64,000 bases of DNA from assembly GCF_947490415.1 (NCBI RefSeq), contig NZ_CANLGX010000002.1:248001-312000 (forward strand), given 5' to 3'. This document shows, one piece after another, positions 27,563 to 36,360 of the stretch. Position 1 is the stretch's first letter, and every line of letters starts with the position of its first letter. A program made the translations under genes and the position numbers. The DNA is from an uncultured Eudoraea sp. Lineage in GTDB: Bacteria; Bacteroidota; Bacteroidia; Flavobacteriales; Flavobacteriaceae. The notes under the pieces were generated by a model. The model worked only from the letters and a program-made list of their open reading frames with translations. It searched no databases and was not told the origin of the DNA.

Positions 27563-29038
27563 ATGGGAAAAAATTTGACTAAAAGAAGCGAGGATTATTC
27601 CAAATGGTATAATGAGCTCGTGATCAAGGCTGATATGGCCGAAAACTCAGGCGTTAGGGGATGTATGGTGATAAAACCTTATGGTTTTGCCATTTGGGAG
27701 AAAATACAGGCGGGCCTGGATAAGATGTTCAAGGATACGGGGCATCAGAATGCCTATTTTCCATTGTTTATTCCAAAATCATATCTGAATAAAGAAGCCA
27801 GTCACGTTGAAGGATTTGCAAAGGAATGCGCGGTAGTTACCCACTACAGGCTAAAAAATGCAGAGGACGGCAGTGGTCTTGTAGTAGACGAAGACGCTAA
27901 GCTGGAAGAAGAACTTATTGTAAGGCCAACCTCTGAGACTATTATCTGGGACACTTATAGAAAGTGGATTCAGTCTTACAGAGATCTTCCGCTCTTAATA
28001 AACCAATGGGCCAATGTGGTACGATGGGAAATGAGAACACGCTTGTTCCTGCGTACGACTGAATTCCTTTGGCAGGAAGGGCACACGGCTCATGAGACCG
28101 AACAGGAGGCCATAGAAGAGGCCGAATTGATCCTGAATATTTATGCAGATTTTGCAGAAAATCATATGGCTGTCCCGGTGATCAAGGGAACAAAAACCGA
28201 AAGTGAACGCTTTGCAGGGGCGATAGAAACCTATTGCATAGAAGCCCTGATGCAGGATGGAAAGGCATTACAGGCCGGAACATCCCATTTTTTGGGTCAG
28301 AACTTTGCCAAAGCTTTTGATGTAAAATTTGCAACCAGAGAAGGAAAACAAGAATATGTCTGGGCCACGTCCTGGGGTGTTTCTACCCGCCTAATGGGTG
28401 CTCTTATTATGACACATAGTGATGATAATGGGTTGGTTTTACCTCCTAAACTGGCCCCTATACAGGTGGTTATCGTACCCATATACAAAGGTTTAGAACA
28501 ATTAGATGCAATCTCCGAAAGGATAAACCCTTTGGTAAAAGAATTGCAAAATAAAGGTATTTCAGTTAAATACGATAAGCGCGATACCCATAAACCCGGA
28601 TTTAAATTTAATGAATATGAATTAAAAGGAGTTCCCGTTAGAATTGCTATTGGGCAGCGTGATATGGAGAATGGAACCTATGAATTGGCACGCAGAGATA
28701 CTCTGGAAAAACAAGTTGTGCAAGCCGATGAGGTAGTTGCTAAAATTGAGTTTTTACTCGAGGACATACAGCGAAATATATTCGAAAAAGCCAGAAATTA
28801 TAGGGAGGAACACATTACTGAAGTTGATGGGTATGAAGAATTTAAAAAAGTTTTAGACCAGAAAGGAGGCTTCATTTCAGCACATTGGGATGGTACTTCG
28901 GCTACAGAAGATAAGATAAAAGAAGAAACTAAAGCAACAATTAGATGTATTCCATTAGACTCCAATGATGAAGTTGGTAGCTGTATGGTTACCGGAAAAC
29001 CTTCTGCAAAAAGGGTACTCTTTGCCAAGGCGTATTAA
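27563..29038 (+). CDS. proS: Prolyl-tRNA synthetase, archaeal/eukaryotic type
   Basis: Class II aminoacyl-tRNA synthetase charging tRNA-Pro. It has 491 residues from the ATG at 27563 ([19 protein letters not shown]); the TTG one codon earlier is not needed. Class II motif 2 is [25 protein letters not shown]-like (here [20 protein letters not shown]), motif 3 is [15 protein letters not shown]-like ([16 protein letters not shown]). The Glu-rich HExEA-type region and the C-terminal zinc-binding-like tail ending FAKAY show the short, archaeal-like ProS3 form without the bacterial editing insertion, which is normal in Bacteroidota. It lies upstream of two tRNA-Glu genes. Confidence 0.96.
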   Translation: MGKNLTKRSEDYSKWYNELVIKADMAENSGVRGCMVIKPYGFAIWEKIQAGLDKMFKDTGHQNAYFPLFIPKSYLNKEASHVEGFAKECAVVTHYRLKNAEDGSGLVVDEDAKLEEELIVRPTSETIIWDTYRKWIQSYRDLPLLINQWANVVRWEMRTRLFLRTTEFLWQEGHTAHETEQEAIEEAELILNIYADFAENHMAVPVIKGTKTESERFAGAIETYCIEALMQDGKALQAGTSHFLGQNFAKAFDVKFATREGKQEYVWATSWGVSTRLMGALIMTHSDDNGLVLPPKLAPIQVVIVPIYKGLEQLDAISERINPLVKELQNKGISVKYDKRDTHKPGFKFNEYELKGVPVRIAIGQRDMENGTYELARRDTLEKQVVQADEVVAKIEFLLEDIQRNIFEKARNYREEHITEVDGYEEFKKVLDQKGGFISAHWDGTSATEDKIKEETKATIRCIPLDSNDEVGSCMVTGKPSAKRVLFAKAY

Positions 29039-29065
29039 GAGTAGTCAAAAAAAAATATAATGGAG

Positions 29066-29095
29066 TTGGTATAGTAAAAAATAATTGTATTTTTG
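29066..29095 (+). promoter_or_regulatory. Bacteroidota-type promoter of the tRNA-Glu genes
   Basis: TTG at 29066-29068 and TATTTTTG at 29088-29095 with a 19-base spacer match the Bacteroidota promoter. Transcription would start about 29101, 18 bases before the first tRNA-Glu. It probably drives both tRNAs and perhaps rpsT. Confidence 0.75.
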
Positions 29096-29118
29096 CATCC
29101 GCATTTATGCGCTCTAAA

Positions 29119-29190
29119 GGCCCGTTCGTCTAGGGGTTAGGACGCCAGGTTTTCATCCTGGTAACAGGGGTTCGATTCCCCTACGGGCTA
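29119..29190 (+). tRNA. tRNA-Glu (anticodon UUC), copy 1
   Basis: A 72-base cloverleaf: acceptor arms GGCCCGT and ACGGGCT (one G-U pair), discriminator A, anticodon stem CCAGG/CCTGG with loop TTTTCAT giving UUC, and T arm with GGTTCGATTCC. CCA is not encoded. Confidence 0.96.
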
Positions 29191-29282
29191 CGAAGAACAA
29201 TGAAATATTGAAATGTGATTAATGAGGACATGTTGAATAATGCATGTTTCATTTATTACTTGAACGTTTAAAAAAAAATAAT

Positions 29283-29354
29283 GGCCCGTTCGTCTAGGGG
29301 TTAGGACGCCAGGTTTTCATCCTGGTAACAGGGGTTCGATTCCCCTACGGGCTA
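29283..29354 (+). tRNA. tRNA-Glu (anticodon UUC), copy 2
   Basis: Base-for-base identical to the first copy over all 72 positions, 92 bases downstream. Same stems, UUC anticodon, no encoded CCA. The spacer between the copies is unrelated AT-rich sequence. Confidence 0.96.
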
Positions 29355-29396
29355 CAAAAAAAACAGGAAGCCCGAATAAATAAAATTTAAAAAAAG

Positions 29397-29648
29397 ATGG
29401 CAAATCACAAGTCGGCATTAAAGAGAATCAGAAGAAATGAAGTTGTGCGATTACGTAACAGATATCAGCACAAAACCACAAGAAACGCAATTAAAAAATT
29501 GAGGGGTGAAACCGACAAAAAAGCGGCGGAATCACTTTTGCCAACTGTGGTGAGCATGATAGATAAGCTTGCTAAACGCAATATTATACATGCAAATAAG
29601 GCGGCTAATTTAAAAAGTAAACTTACAAAGCATATTGCAGCCATATAA
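29397..29648 (+). CDS. rpsT: 30S ribosomal protein S20
   Basis: An 83-residue primary 16S rRNA-binding protein. It begins [20 protein letters not shown] and is strongly basic with three long helices, the full S20 pattern, ending [16 protein letters not shown]. It follows the second tRNA-Glu by 42 bases and is terminated by a hairpin 18 bases after its stop, so it may share the tRNA transcript. Confidence 0.97.
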   Translation: MANHKSALKRIRRNEVVRLRNRYQHKTTRNAIKKLRGETDKKAAESLLPTVVSMIDKLAKRNIIHANKAANLKSKLTKHIAAI

Positions 29649-29666
29649 GTATTGGAAAAACCTATT

Positions 29667-29698
29667 AAAGCCCTTGCCTAATGGTTAGGGCTTTTTTT
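29667..29698 (+). terminator. Terminator of rpsT
   Basis: AAAGCCCT pairs with AGGGCTTT followed by seven T. An internal CCTAA/TTAGG pairing overlaps it, so two stem registers are possible. Confidence 0.8.
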
Positions 29699-29830
29699 AT
29701 GGTTTTTTTTATGGTGTAATTGTTATTTATAAAGTGATTGTTTTTCCTGGTAATTATAAAGGGTAGTGGTAATAATGAAATAGAAATCTGCTAAGAAATG
29801 ATCCCTTTTTATCTTTGCGTTACTTATTCC

Positions 29831-29868
29831 AAATAAAAAATCCCAATGATCAAGAACCATTGGGATTT
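29831..29868 (-). terminator. Terminator of rho
   Basis: On the minus strand AAATCCCAATG and CATTGGGATTT form an 11-bp stem followed by a T-run, about 20 bases after the rho stop. Confidence 0.85.
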
Positions 29869-29888
29869 ACTGTATTATGTGATATTTA

Positions 29889-31472
29889 TTACTGACTCAT
29901 AGTCAACAAAAACTCCTCATTATTTTTCGTCTGCTTTATGCGTTGCTCCATGAATTCCATAGCCTCAACCGGATTCATGTCAGCAAGATATTTCCGCATT
30001 ATCCACATACGTTGAATTGTATTTTCATCCAATAAAAGATCATCTCTTCTTGTAGAAGAAGTTACAAGGTCTATAGCAGGGAAGATTCTCCGGTTACTTA
30101 TTCGTCTGTCTAATTGTAATTCCATATTACCGGTACCTTTGAATTCCTCAAAAATAACCTCATCCATCTTAGATCCGGTTTCCGTAAGGGCTGTTGCAAT
30201 GATAGATAAAGAACCACCGTTTTCAATATTACGCGCTGCTCCAAAAAAGCGTTTTGGTTTGTGCAGGGCATTCGCATCCACACCACCACTGAGAACTTTA
30301 CCGGAAGCAGGTTGAACAGTATTGTATGCTCTTGCAAGACGTGTAATGGAATCTAAAAGTATTACTACATCATGTCCGCATTCTACCAGTCTTTTTGCCT
30401 TTTCCAATACTATATTGGCCACACGAACATGTTCGGTAGCTTCCTTATCGAAAGTGGAGGCAACAACTTCACCACTTACATTGCGCTGCATATCCGTTAC
30501 TTCCTCCGGACGTTCATCTATCAAAAGAATAATCTGATAAACTTCAGGATGATTGGCTGCAATAGCATTCGCAATATCTTTCAAGAGCATCGTTTTCCCT
30601 GTTTTTGGCTGGGAAACAATCATACCACGTTGTCCTTTTCCAATAGGGGAAAACAAGTCAATAATTCTTGTAGAAATGGTACTTTGGCGTTCTGCCAATT
30701 TAAATTTTTCCTGTGGGAACAATGGAGTCAGGTGCTCAAAAGAAACTCTGTCCCTTACTACCTGAGGGTCCATTCCATTAATTTTATTCACCTTTATTAA
30801 GGGAAAATATTTTTCTCCTTCTTTAGGCGGACGTACATTTCCTAAAACAGTATCACCCGTTTTCAGGCCAAACAGCCTTATTTGTGATTGGGATACATAA
30901 ATATCATCGGGTGAAGAGAGGTAATTATAATCTGAAGATCTAAGAAATCCATAACCATCCTGCATGATATCAAGAACGCCTTCGCTTTCTATAATACTGT
31001 CAAATTCATATTCAGGTTGCTTGTATTTATTTTTTAGGTCTTTATCAAAATTACTTGTCTTGCTATCCTGCCCGTTTTTATGATGCTGAATCTTTTTGCT
31101 ATGAGGGCCTTTGCTGTGTTGAGGATTGCTTTTTGGTTGTTCTTTATTACCCTGATATGCAGGGCTTTTTTGCTGTGAACCTTCTTTTTTTGGTTCATGC
31201 TTGACTACCTTATCTGCGGAAATGGGGTTTTTCTTGGGAACAGGCTTAAAACTTTCCTTCGGAACATGAGTTTTGTCCTGTTTTTCCGGTGCTTTTTCCT
31301 TTACCGCCACTGCTGTCGCTTGCACAGCTTTGGGATTACTAGCCTGTAAATCAAGGATTTGGTATACCAAATCGAGTTTTTTTAAGGTCTTGTATTTGGG
31401 GACGCTTAAATCTTTAGCAATATCCTGTAGCTCAGGCAGCTTTTTTGCTTTTAAATCTGAAATCTCAAACAT
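29889..31472 (-). CDS. rho: Transcription termination factor Rho
   Basis: Hexameric RNA-dependent ATPase that ends Rho-dependent transcription. It has 527 residues. The Rho N-terminal domain is [20 protein letters not shown] onward. Residues about 55-160 are a low-complexity insertion rich in Lys, Pro, Gln and His, common in Bacteroidota Rho but absent from the short E. coli protein. The RNA-binding domain contains [14 protein letters not shown]. The ATPase core has the P-loop [11 protein letters not shown] (around 290), [26 protein letters not shown] and the Q/R-loop. It is monocistronic, with a terminator downstream. Confidence 0.97.
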   Translation of the reverse strand: MFEISDLKAKKLPELQDIAKDLSVPKYKTLKKLDLVYQILDLQASNPKAVQATAVAVKEKAPEKQDKTHVPKESFKPVPKKNPISADKVVKHEPKKEGSQQKSPAYQGNKEQPKSNPQHSKGPHSKKIQHHKNGQDSKTSNFDKDLKNKYKQPEYEFDSIIESEGVLDIMQDGYGFLRSSDYNYLSSPDDIYVSQSQIRLFGLKTGDTVLGNVRPPKEGEKYFPLIKVNKINGMDPQVVRDRVSFEHLTPLFPQEKFKLAERQSTISTRIIDLFSPIGKGQRGMIVSQPKTGKTMLLKDIANAIAANHPEVYQIILLIDERPEEVTDMQRNVSGEVVASTFDKEATEHVRVANIVLEKAKRLVECGHDVVILLDSITRLARAYNTVQPASGKVLSGGVDANALHKPKRFFGAARNIENGGSLSIIATALTETGSKMDEVIFEEFKGTGNMELQLDRRISNRRIFPAIDLVTSSTRRDDLLLDENTIQRMWIMRKYLADMNPVEAMEFMEQRIKQTKNNEEFLLTMSQ

Positions 31473-31773
31473 TGAGTATAAAATAAATTATAGTATATAA
31501 AAATTGGAGTATATTCTTTTTTTTTGGGTATTACATGGGATTGAGACCCCAATAGGTAAGTGTTATAAATACTAACGCCACAATATTACAAATTATTTTA
31601 AACAAATCATCTCTTATTACTTATTAATTTATTTCTTCCTCTTTTCGTTTTAGCATATGATTTGCACAAATAGATGGTATCTAAACCGCTTAGTCATAGC
31701 TGATGCCATAATCTTACACAACTGCGAAGCTATTTTTTATTTTAAATTTTATGGTAATGTTTTAAAAGACATG

Positions 31774-31781
31774 TACTTTTG
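31774..31781 (+). promoter_or_regulatory. -7 promoter element of the DUF4293 gene
   Basis: TACTTTTG is a full TAnnTTTG match; transcription would start near 31787, 17 bases before the ATG at 31804. The remainder of the 331-base gap from rho (31473-31803) shows only AT-rich sequence with a long A/T stretch at 31520-31532 and no other feature I recognise. Confidence 0.6.
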
Positions 31782-31803
31782 CACTTCTATTTTTACATTA
31801 ATT

Positions 31804-32214
31804 ATGATTCAGCGCATACAAACCGTTTATTTAATTTTGGTCGCTCTCTTTACCGGAGCCTTACCTTTTTATTTAAGTCTTTGGACTGGAAGTGAAGGAA
31901 ATACTATTTTTGCGATGGATATTAGTTGGGTTGCCGTTATTTTTGGAGCCTCTTCAGCCTTGGCGCTTATCACTATCTTTTTATTCAAGAACCGCAAAAA
32001 CCAATTTGTTTTTAACAGATTGAACATGATATTAAATCTTTTTTTACTGGGATTTTTCGTTTACCGATCACTAAACTTATCCGGAGAGACCTTGGTCTCT
32101 GAGAAGGGTATTGGGATGCTGATTCCTGTATTTTCTATCGTTTTTTTAGTCCTGGCTAACAGGGCCATAAAAAAGGATGAAGATCTTGTAAAATCTGTTG
32201 ATCGCTTACGTTAA
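31804..32214 (+). CDS. DUF4293 membrane protein
   Basis: A 136-residue protein with four predicted transmembrane helices, beginning MIQRIQTVYLILVALFTGAL, the characteristic start of DUF4293. The frame is open upstream to 31657, but the promoter element at 31774 and the family's start make 31804 the real one. The family is confined to Bacteroidota; its role is unknown. The gene is divergent from rho, as is common, and is followed by a clear hairpin. Confidence 0.85.
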   Translation: MIQRIQTVYLILVALFTGALPFYLSLWTGSEGNTIFAMDISWVAVIFGASSALALITIFLFKNRKNQFVFNRLNMILNLFLLGFFVYRSLNLSGETLVSEKGIGMLIPVFSIVFLVLANRAIKKDEDLVKSVDRLR

Positions 32215-32243
32215 ACCTAACATCTTAGTAGTATTAGTGCGCA

Positions 32244-32273
32244 AGACCCAGGGGTAGTTCCCTGGGTTTTTTG
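32244..32273 (+). terminator. Terminator of the DUF4293 gene
   Basis: ACCCAGGG pairs with CCCTGGGT followed by T-run, 30 bases after the stop. Confidence 0.85.
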
Positions 32274-32295
32274 TATATATTTTGGCGCTTCCTCC

Positions 32296-32415
32296 TTAGC
32301 CCTCATTAAATTCGGGCTGCGGATGACCGGGCTTTTCGCTGTATCTTTTTTGCTTTTCTCCCGATTGTGCTTTAGAGGATTGCAAAAAAGGATGCCGCTA
32401 CTATCCCTAGCGCTT
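32296..32415. repeat. Possible dispersed hairpin-forming intergenic element
   Basis: The stretch between the DUF4293 terminator and the phosphoesterase gene contains runs out of keeping with their surroundings: CGGGCTGCGGATGACCGGGC, then TCTTTTTTGC at 32344-32353 and GCAAAAAAGG at 32382-32391, which form at least a 9-bp inverted repeat, followed by TGCCGCTACTATCCCTAGCG. It contains no good ORF. Higher GC and inverted arms suggest a REP-type element, but I cannot confirm repetition within this window. Confidence 0.4.
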
Positions 32416-32901
32416 TCCCAATTCTATTACCTCCAGATTCTTTATCTCTTTGTTGTCTATATCAAACCTGAGCATAGTCCTGACTTGATGAAAACCGTTC
32501 TTCCCGCAAGAACCAGGATTCATGTGTAAAAGATTTAGTTTTTTGTCCCACATTACCTTAAGAATATGGGAATGGCCTGAGATAAATAGTTTAGGCGGAT
32601 GCTGTTTGATTTCTTCCCTGATTCTCCTGTCATACCTGTTGGGATAGCCCCCAATATGGGTAATCCAAACGGGTACCTGCTCGCATGTAAACCGGTTGTC
32701 CAATGGAAATTCCTTTTGTATTTTATGATCATCAATATTTCCATAGACCGCGCGAACAGGTTTTATTTCAGCTAGCGCATCAGTAACTTCAAAGGAACCA
32801 ATATCACCTGCATGCCAAATTTCATCGGCCTGTTTGGCATACTTAAGGATAGTATCATCAATATAGCCATGGGTATCGGATAGAAGTAAGATGTGGGTCA
32901 T
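32407..32901 (-). CDS. Metallophosphoesterase, YfcE/MJ0936 family
   Basis: A 164-residue calcineurin-like phosphoesterase with two metal ions. Metal-ligand motifs appear in order: LLLSDTHGYID (DxH), WHAGDIGSF (GD), VYGNIDDH (GNxD), ITHIGG and FISGHSHI (GHxH, where both histidines bind metal). The YfcE/MJ0936 group hydrolyses phosphodiesters in vitro; the natural substrate is not known. It is divergent from truA. Its 3' end runs into the possible repeat element. Confidence 0.9.
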   Translation of the reverse strand: MTHILLLSDTHGYIDDTILKYAKQADEIWHAGDIGSFEVTDALAEIKPVRAVYGNIDDHKIQKEFPLDNRFTCEQVPVWITHIGGYPNRYDRRIREEIKQHPPKLFISGHSHILKVMWDKKLNLLHMNPGSCGKNGFHQVRTMLRFDIDNKEIKNLEVIELGKR

Positions 32902-33017
32902 TTCTGTAAGAATTTAAAACCGCGTACAAGTGTCAAATAGCTCTGTTTCGCGTTTATAAAGCTATTGTTCAGATTAAGGCAACCCTGAAGCTCCTTAATA
33001 CTAATAGTTAACTTCGT

Positions 33018-33025
33018 TATCTTTG
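33018..33025 (+). promoter_or_regulatory. -7 promoter element of truA
   Basis: TATCTTTG matches TAnnTTTG fully. Transcription would start near 33031, 19 bases before the TTG start chosen at 33050. The TTG within this element (33023) is in frame with truA but would lie upstream of the transcript. No clear -33 TTG is seen. Confidence 0.6.
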
Positions 33026-33049
33026 CCTTTTACAAAAATAGATAATAGC

Positions 33050-33823
33050 TTGAGATATTTTGTCGCTTTTTCATACTTCGGACTGGCCTATCACGGATGG
33101 CAGCGACAGCCAAACGCTTCTACTGTTCAGCAGATACTAGAAGAATCATTAAGTACATTACTGAAATCGCCCATAAACCTTGTTGGTGCCGGCAGGACAG
33201 ATGCCGGAGTCCATGCAAAAAATATGTATGCACATTTTGATTTTCAGGAAATCAATAGTCTGACAGACCTTACTTACAGATTAAATGCCTTTTTGCCGGA
33301 GGATATTGCCATCCAAAAGATTAGCGTAGTCCCGGGGGATGCACATGCTCGTTTTGATGCTGTGCAACGAACCTATGAGTATTGGATAGTACAAGAAAAG
33401 AATCCATTTTATAAGGATGCTGCACATTATGTAAAACACAGATTGGATATTCCGGCAATGAATAAAGCAGCCGCCCTTTTGTTGGAGTATGATGACTTTG
33501 AATGCTTTTCTAAATCAAATACAGATGTTAAAACATATCTGTGCAAAATTAAATCTGCGACCTGGAATTTAAAAGGGGAAAAGCTTGTTTTTACAATTAC
33601 AGCAGACCGGTTTCTAAGGAATATGGTGCGCGCTATAGTTGGAACCTTTCTGGATGTTGGTCTTGGAAAAATGGCTCCGGAAGATGTTAAGACTATTATA
33701 AAAAGCAAGGATCGACGCACCGCTGGTGCCTCCGTCCCGGCAAAAGGCTTATATTTGACGAAAGTTTCATACCCTTCAACCATTCTGGATTTTAATGGAG
33801 AAAGACACCGGAAAAGCATTTGA
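33050..33823 (+). CDS. truA: tRNA pseudouridine synthase A
   Basis: Makes pseudouridine at positions 38-40 of tRNA anticodon arms. I start at TTG 33050, which gives MRYFVAFSYFGLAYHGWQRQ, the usual start of TruA (257 residues). There is no ATG nearby, and the earlier in-frame TTG at 33023 is part of the promoter. The catalytic aspartate is in GAGRTDAGVHA. FLRNMVRAIVGT and the C-terminal GASVPAKGLYL complete the family pattern. The 3' end overlaps the ABC transporter gene by 29 bases, so the two form an operon. Confidence 0.93.
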   Translation: MRYFVAFSYFGLAYHGWQRQPNASTVQQILEESLSTLLKSPINLVGAGRTDAGVHAKNMYAHFDFQEINSLTDLTYRLNAFLPEDIAIQKISVVPGDAHARFDAVQRTYEYWIVQEKNPFYKDAAHYVKHRLDIPAMNKAAALLLEYDDFECFSKSNTDVKTYLCKIKSATWNLKGEKLVFTITADRFLRNMVRAIVGTFLDVGLGKMAPEDVKTIIKSKDRRTAGASVPAKGLYLTKVSYPSTILDFNGERHRKSI

Positions 33824-35561
33824 TTTTAGACTCTTCAAACGAGTTATAGCCCATACTAAACCCTATAGACTTACATTTTATGGAGTGGCCCTGGCTGCCA
33901 TTTTTCTTTCAGGTTTTGCGGTTTTAACTCCCCTTATAGTCGGTGAAATTATTGATGGTGCAGTTAAACAGGGTGATTCTGAAAAGCTTTTATTTCTTAT
34001 CCTGGCAATGGCTGCCGTACTTTTCGGACAGGTGCTCAGCCAGCTTAGTTTTAATTATTATGCAAATTGGCTTGGCGAATCGGTTATTAGAGATATCCGG
34101 ATTAACCTTTTTAAAAAAATGATTGGGTTCAAAATGAAGTATTTTGATAATTCTTCAATTGGATTGCTCGTTACCCGTGCTGTAGCTGATTTGCAGCGTA
34201 TTGGTGAGATTTTTAGTCAGGGATTTTTTGTTATCGTATCGGATCTTCTTAAAATGATCGTTGTGGCCATAGTTATGTTGATCATCAATTGGAAATTGGC
34301 GCTGATCGTGTTTGCAGTTCTTCCGTTAATTTTATATGCTACCAGACTATTCCAACGCGCAATGAAGAAAGCTTTTATAGATGTAAGGGCTGAGGTTTCC
34401 AACCTGAATTCCTTTGTACAGGAGCGTTTAACAGGCATGAAAATTGTTCAGCTGTTTACCAGAGAAAAAATTGAAAGTGAGAAGTTTCGGGAAATTAATG
34501 AAAAACATATGAATGCCTGGCTAAAAACAGTTTGGTATAATTCTTTCTTCTTCCCTATTGCAGATATCGTATCATCTATTACGGTAGGATTAATAGTTTG
34601 GTATGGAGGCCTTCAGAACGTCACCAATATTCAATTAGATGAATACGGGACAATTTTTGCCTTTATCCTATTATCCAGCATGTTATTTCAACCCTTAAGA
34701 CAGATTGCTGATAAATTCAATACACTTCAAATGGGGATGGTGGCAGCAAACAGGGTTTTTAAAATTTTGGATACAAGTAGTCATATTGAAGATATTGGGA
34801 CTATTGAAAAAGATCATGTACTCGGAAATATTAAATTTTCAAATGTTCATTTCGGCTACCTTGAAGATGAAGAAGTATTGCACGGGATTTCCTTTGACGT
34901 TCAGGTGGGTCAGACCGTGGCCATAGTTGGTGCTACAGGTGCCGGAAAATCAACAATTATCAATCTCTTAAATCGTTTTTATGAGATTAATTCAGGTGAG
35001 ATCCTGGTAGATAATGTAAATATTACGAATTATAGGTTAGCTTCACTACGCAGGAACATAGCTGTTGTACTACAAGATGTCTTTCTTTTTGCAGATACCA
35101 TAGCCAACAATATTTCCCTCAGGGATAAAACGATTTCTTTGGAGAATATTGAGGAGGCTGCAAAGCAAATAGGTGTTCATGAGTTCATCAGCAGTTTACC
35201 CGGTGGATACCAATACAATGTAAAAGAAAGGGGAACCATGCTTTCCAGCGGTCAGAGGCAGCTAATTGCTTTCTTGCGGGCTTATGTAAGTAATCCCAGT
35301 ATCCTGGTCCTGGATGAAGCTACTTCCTCCGTAGATACGTATTCTGAACAGCTGATCCAAAAGGCGACAGAAAAGATTACCGACGGCAGAACTTCTATTA
35401 TTATTGCGCACCGTCTCGCCACTGTGAAAAAAGCGGACAAAATCCTGGTAATGGATGCTGGTAGAATTGTGGAGAGTGGCACACACAAGGAGTTACTCAA
35501 AAAAGGAGGCTATTACAATAAGCTCTATGAGGCGCAGTTTATGGCTGAGGAAGTAGCCTAG
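33795..35561 (+). CDS. ABC exporter, fused permease-ATPase (MsbA-like)
   Basis: A 588-residue half-transporter. The transmembrane domain spans residues about 20-320 with six helices (ALAAIFLSGFAVL, FIVSDLLKMIVVAIVML-like, TVGLIVWYGG). The nucleotide-binding domain spans about 340-585 with Walker A GATGAGKST, Q-loop, signature LSSGQRQL, Walker B ILVLDEATSS and H-loop IIAHRL. Close in layout to MsbA/lipid and multidrug exporters that work as homodimers. The substrate is unknown. It starts inside the truA end (29-base overlap). Confidence 0.9.
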   Translation: MEKDTGKAFDFRLFKRVIAHTKPYRLTFYGVALAAIFLSGFAVLTPLIVGEIIDGAVKQGDSEKLLFLILAMAAVLFGQVLSQLSFNYYANWLGESVIRDIRINLFKKMIGFKMKYFDNSSIGLLVTRAVADLQRIGEIFSQGFFVIVSDLLKMIVVAIVMLIINWKLALIVFAVLPLILYATRLFQRAMKKAFIDVRAEVSNLNSFVQERLTGMKIVQLFTREKIESEKFREINEKHMNAWLKTVWYNSFFFPIADIVSSITVGLIVWYGGLQNVTNIQLDEYGTIFAFILLSSMLFQPLRQIADKFNTLQMGMVAANRVFKILDTSSHIEDIGTIEKDHVLGNIKFSNVHFGYLEDEEVLHGISFDVQVGQTVAIVGATGAGKSTIINLLNRFYEINSGEILVDNVNITNYRLASLRRNIAVVLQDVFLFADTIANNISLRDKTISLENIEEAAKQIGVHEFISSLPGGYQYNVKERGTMLSSGQRQLIAFLRAYVSNPSILVLDEATSSVDTYSEQLIQKATEKITDGRTSIIIAHRLATVKKADKILVMDAGRIVESGTHKELLKKGGYYNKLYEAQFMAEEVA

Positions 35562-35575
35562 GTAATTAATTTCTT

Positions 35576-36358
35576 CTAATTCTTTACAGGTTTAAAATCT
35601 TCTATTGTAATTGTTCCAGTTGCGAAAAGTATAACATAAAAAGCTAAAATTAATCCAAAATACCCAATCATTCCTAAAGCCAGGAATAAACACGTTCTAA
35701 GTATAAATTGGGCTGGGGAGTATTTATTAAGCCTCTGTATTACATAGACTGAGTAAGCTATCATTAGTGGAAGCATAATTATTGACATCCCCATATAATG
35801 CTGAGGGGCAAAGAATAATACAATTAGGCCAATAGGGAATGATACGATACTAAATTGGGCTAAAGTATAGAGAAAAGCTACCAGGTATTCGGAGAATACA
35901 TATCCTCGCTTATTAAAAGTTAGCCAACCGGCAATTGCAAAGATTGGTATAAATAAAATAAATACTAAGGACGAAAAATCATTTATAATGGGCATTATTT
36001 TATCATACAGTTTAGGATTTAGCCCTTGATTAAAGACATCCATGTCCATCTTTATCACAAAAACTTTTTGCATCAGAAAGATAAGCAGACCAGAAAGGGT
36101 TAGCGCAATCCCTAAATAACTTATCGGGTTTAGGTATTTTTTTCTAATTCCCGAAATATGGCCATCAATTACCAGCTCGGGTTTTGTAAACAAATTTATA
36201 AAGGTTCTAAGAAAAGTATTATCTAAATCAAAATAGCGCTCGGTAACATCATGCGACAGGTTTTTAAAAGTCAACCTGTTGCGTATTATTCTGGCCCCGC
36301 AATCAGGACAGTAGTTAAAATCTTCGTTTAGAATGGCACTGCAGTTTTTGCAATCCAT
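35576..36358 (-). CDS. DUF3667 membrane protein with N-terminal zinc ribbon
   Basis: A 260-residue protein. The N-terminus is a zinc ribbon (CKNC at 3-6 and CPDCG at about 17-21), typical for DUF3667, followed by RLTFKNLSHDVTERYFDLD and FTKPELVIDGHISGIRKKYLNP and then about five transmembrane helices. Family function is unknown. The start lies 2 bases after the cdaA stop, so both are on one transcript with folP; whether it has a c-di-AMP link is open. Confidence 0.88.
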   Translation of the reverse strand: MDCKNCSAILNEDFNYCPDCGARIIRNRLTFKNLSHDVTERYFDLDNTFLRTFINLFTKPELVIDGHISGIRKKYLNPISYLGIALTLSGLLIFLMQKVFVIKMDMDVFNQGLNPKLYDKIMPIINDFSSLVFILFIPIFAIAGWLTFNKRGYVFSEYLVAFLYTLAQFSIVSFPIGLIVLFFAPQHYMGMSIIMLPLMIAYSVYVIQRLNKYSPAQFILRTCLFLALGMIGYFGLILAFYVILFATGTITIEDFKPVKN

Positions 36359-36360
36359 AG

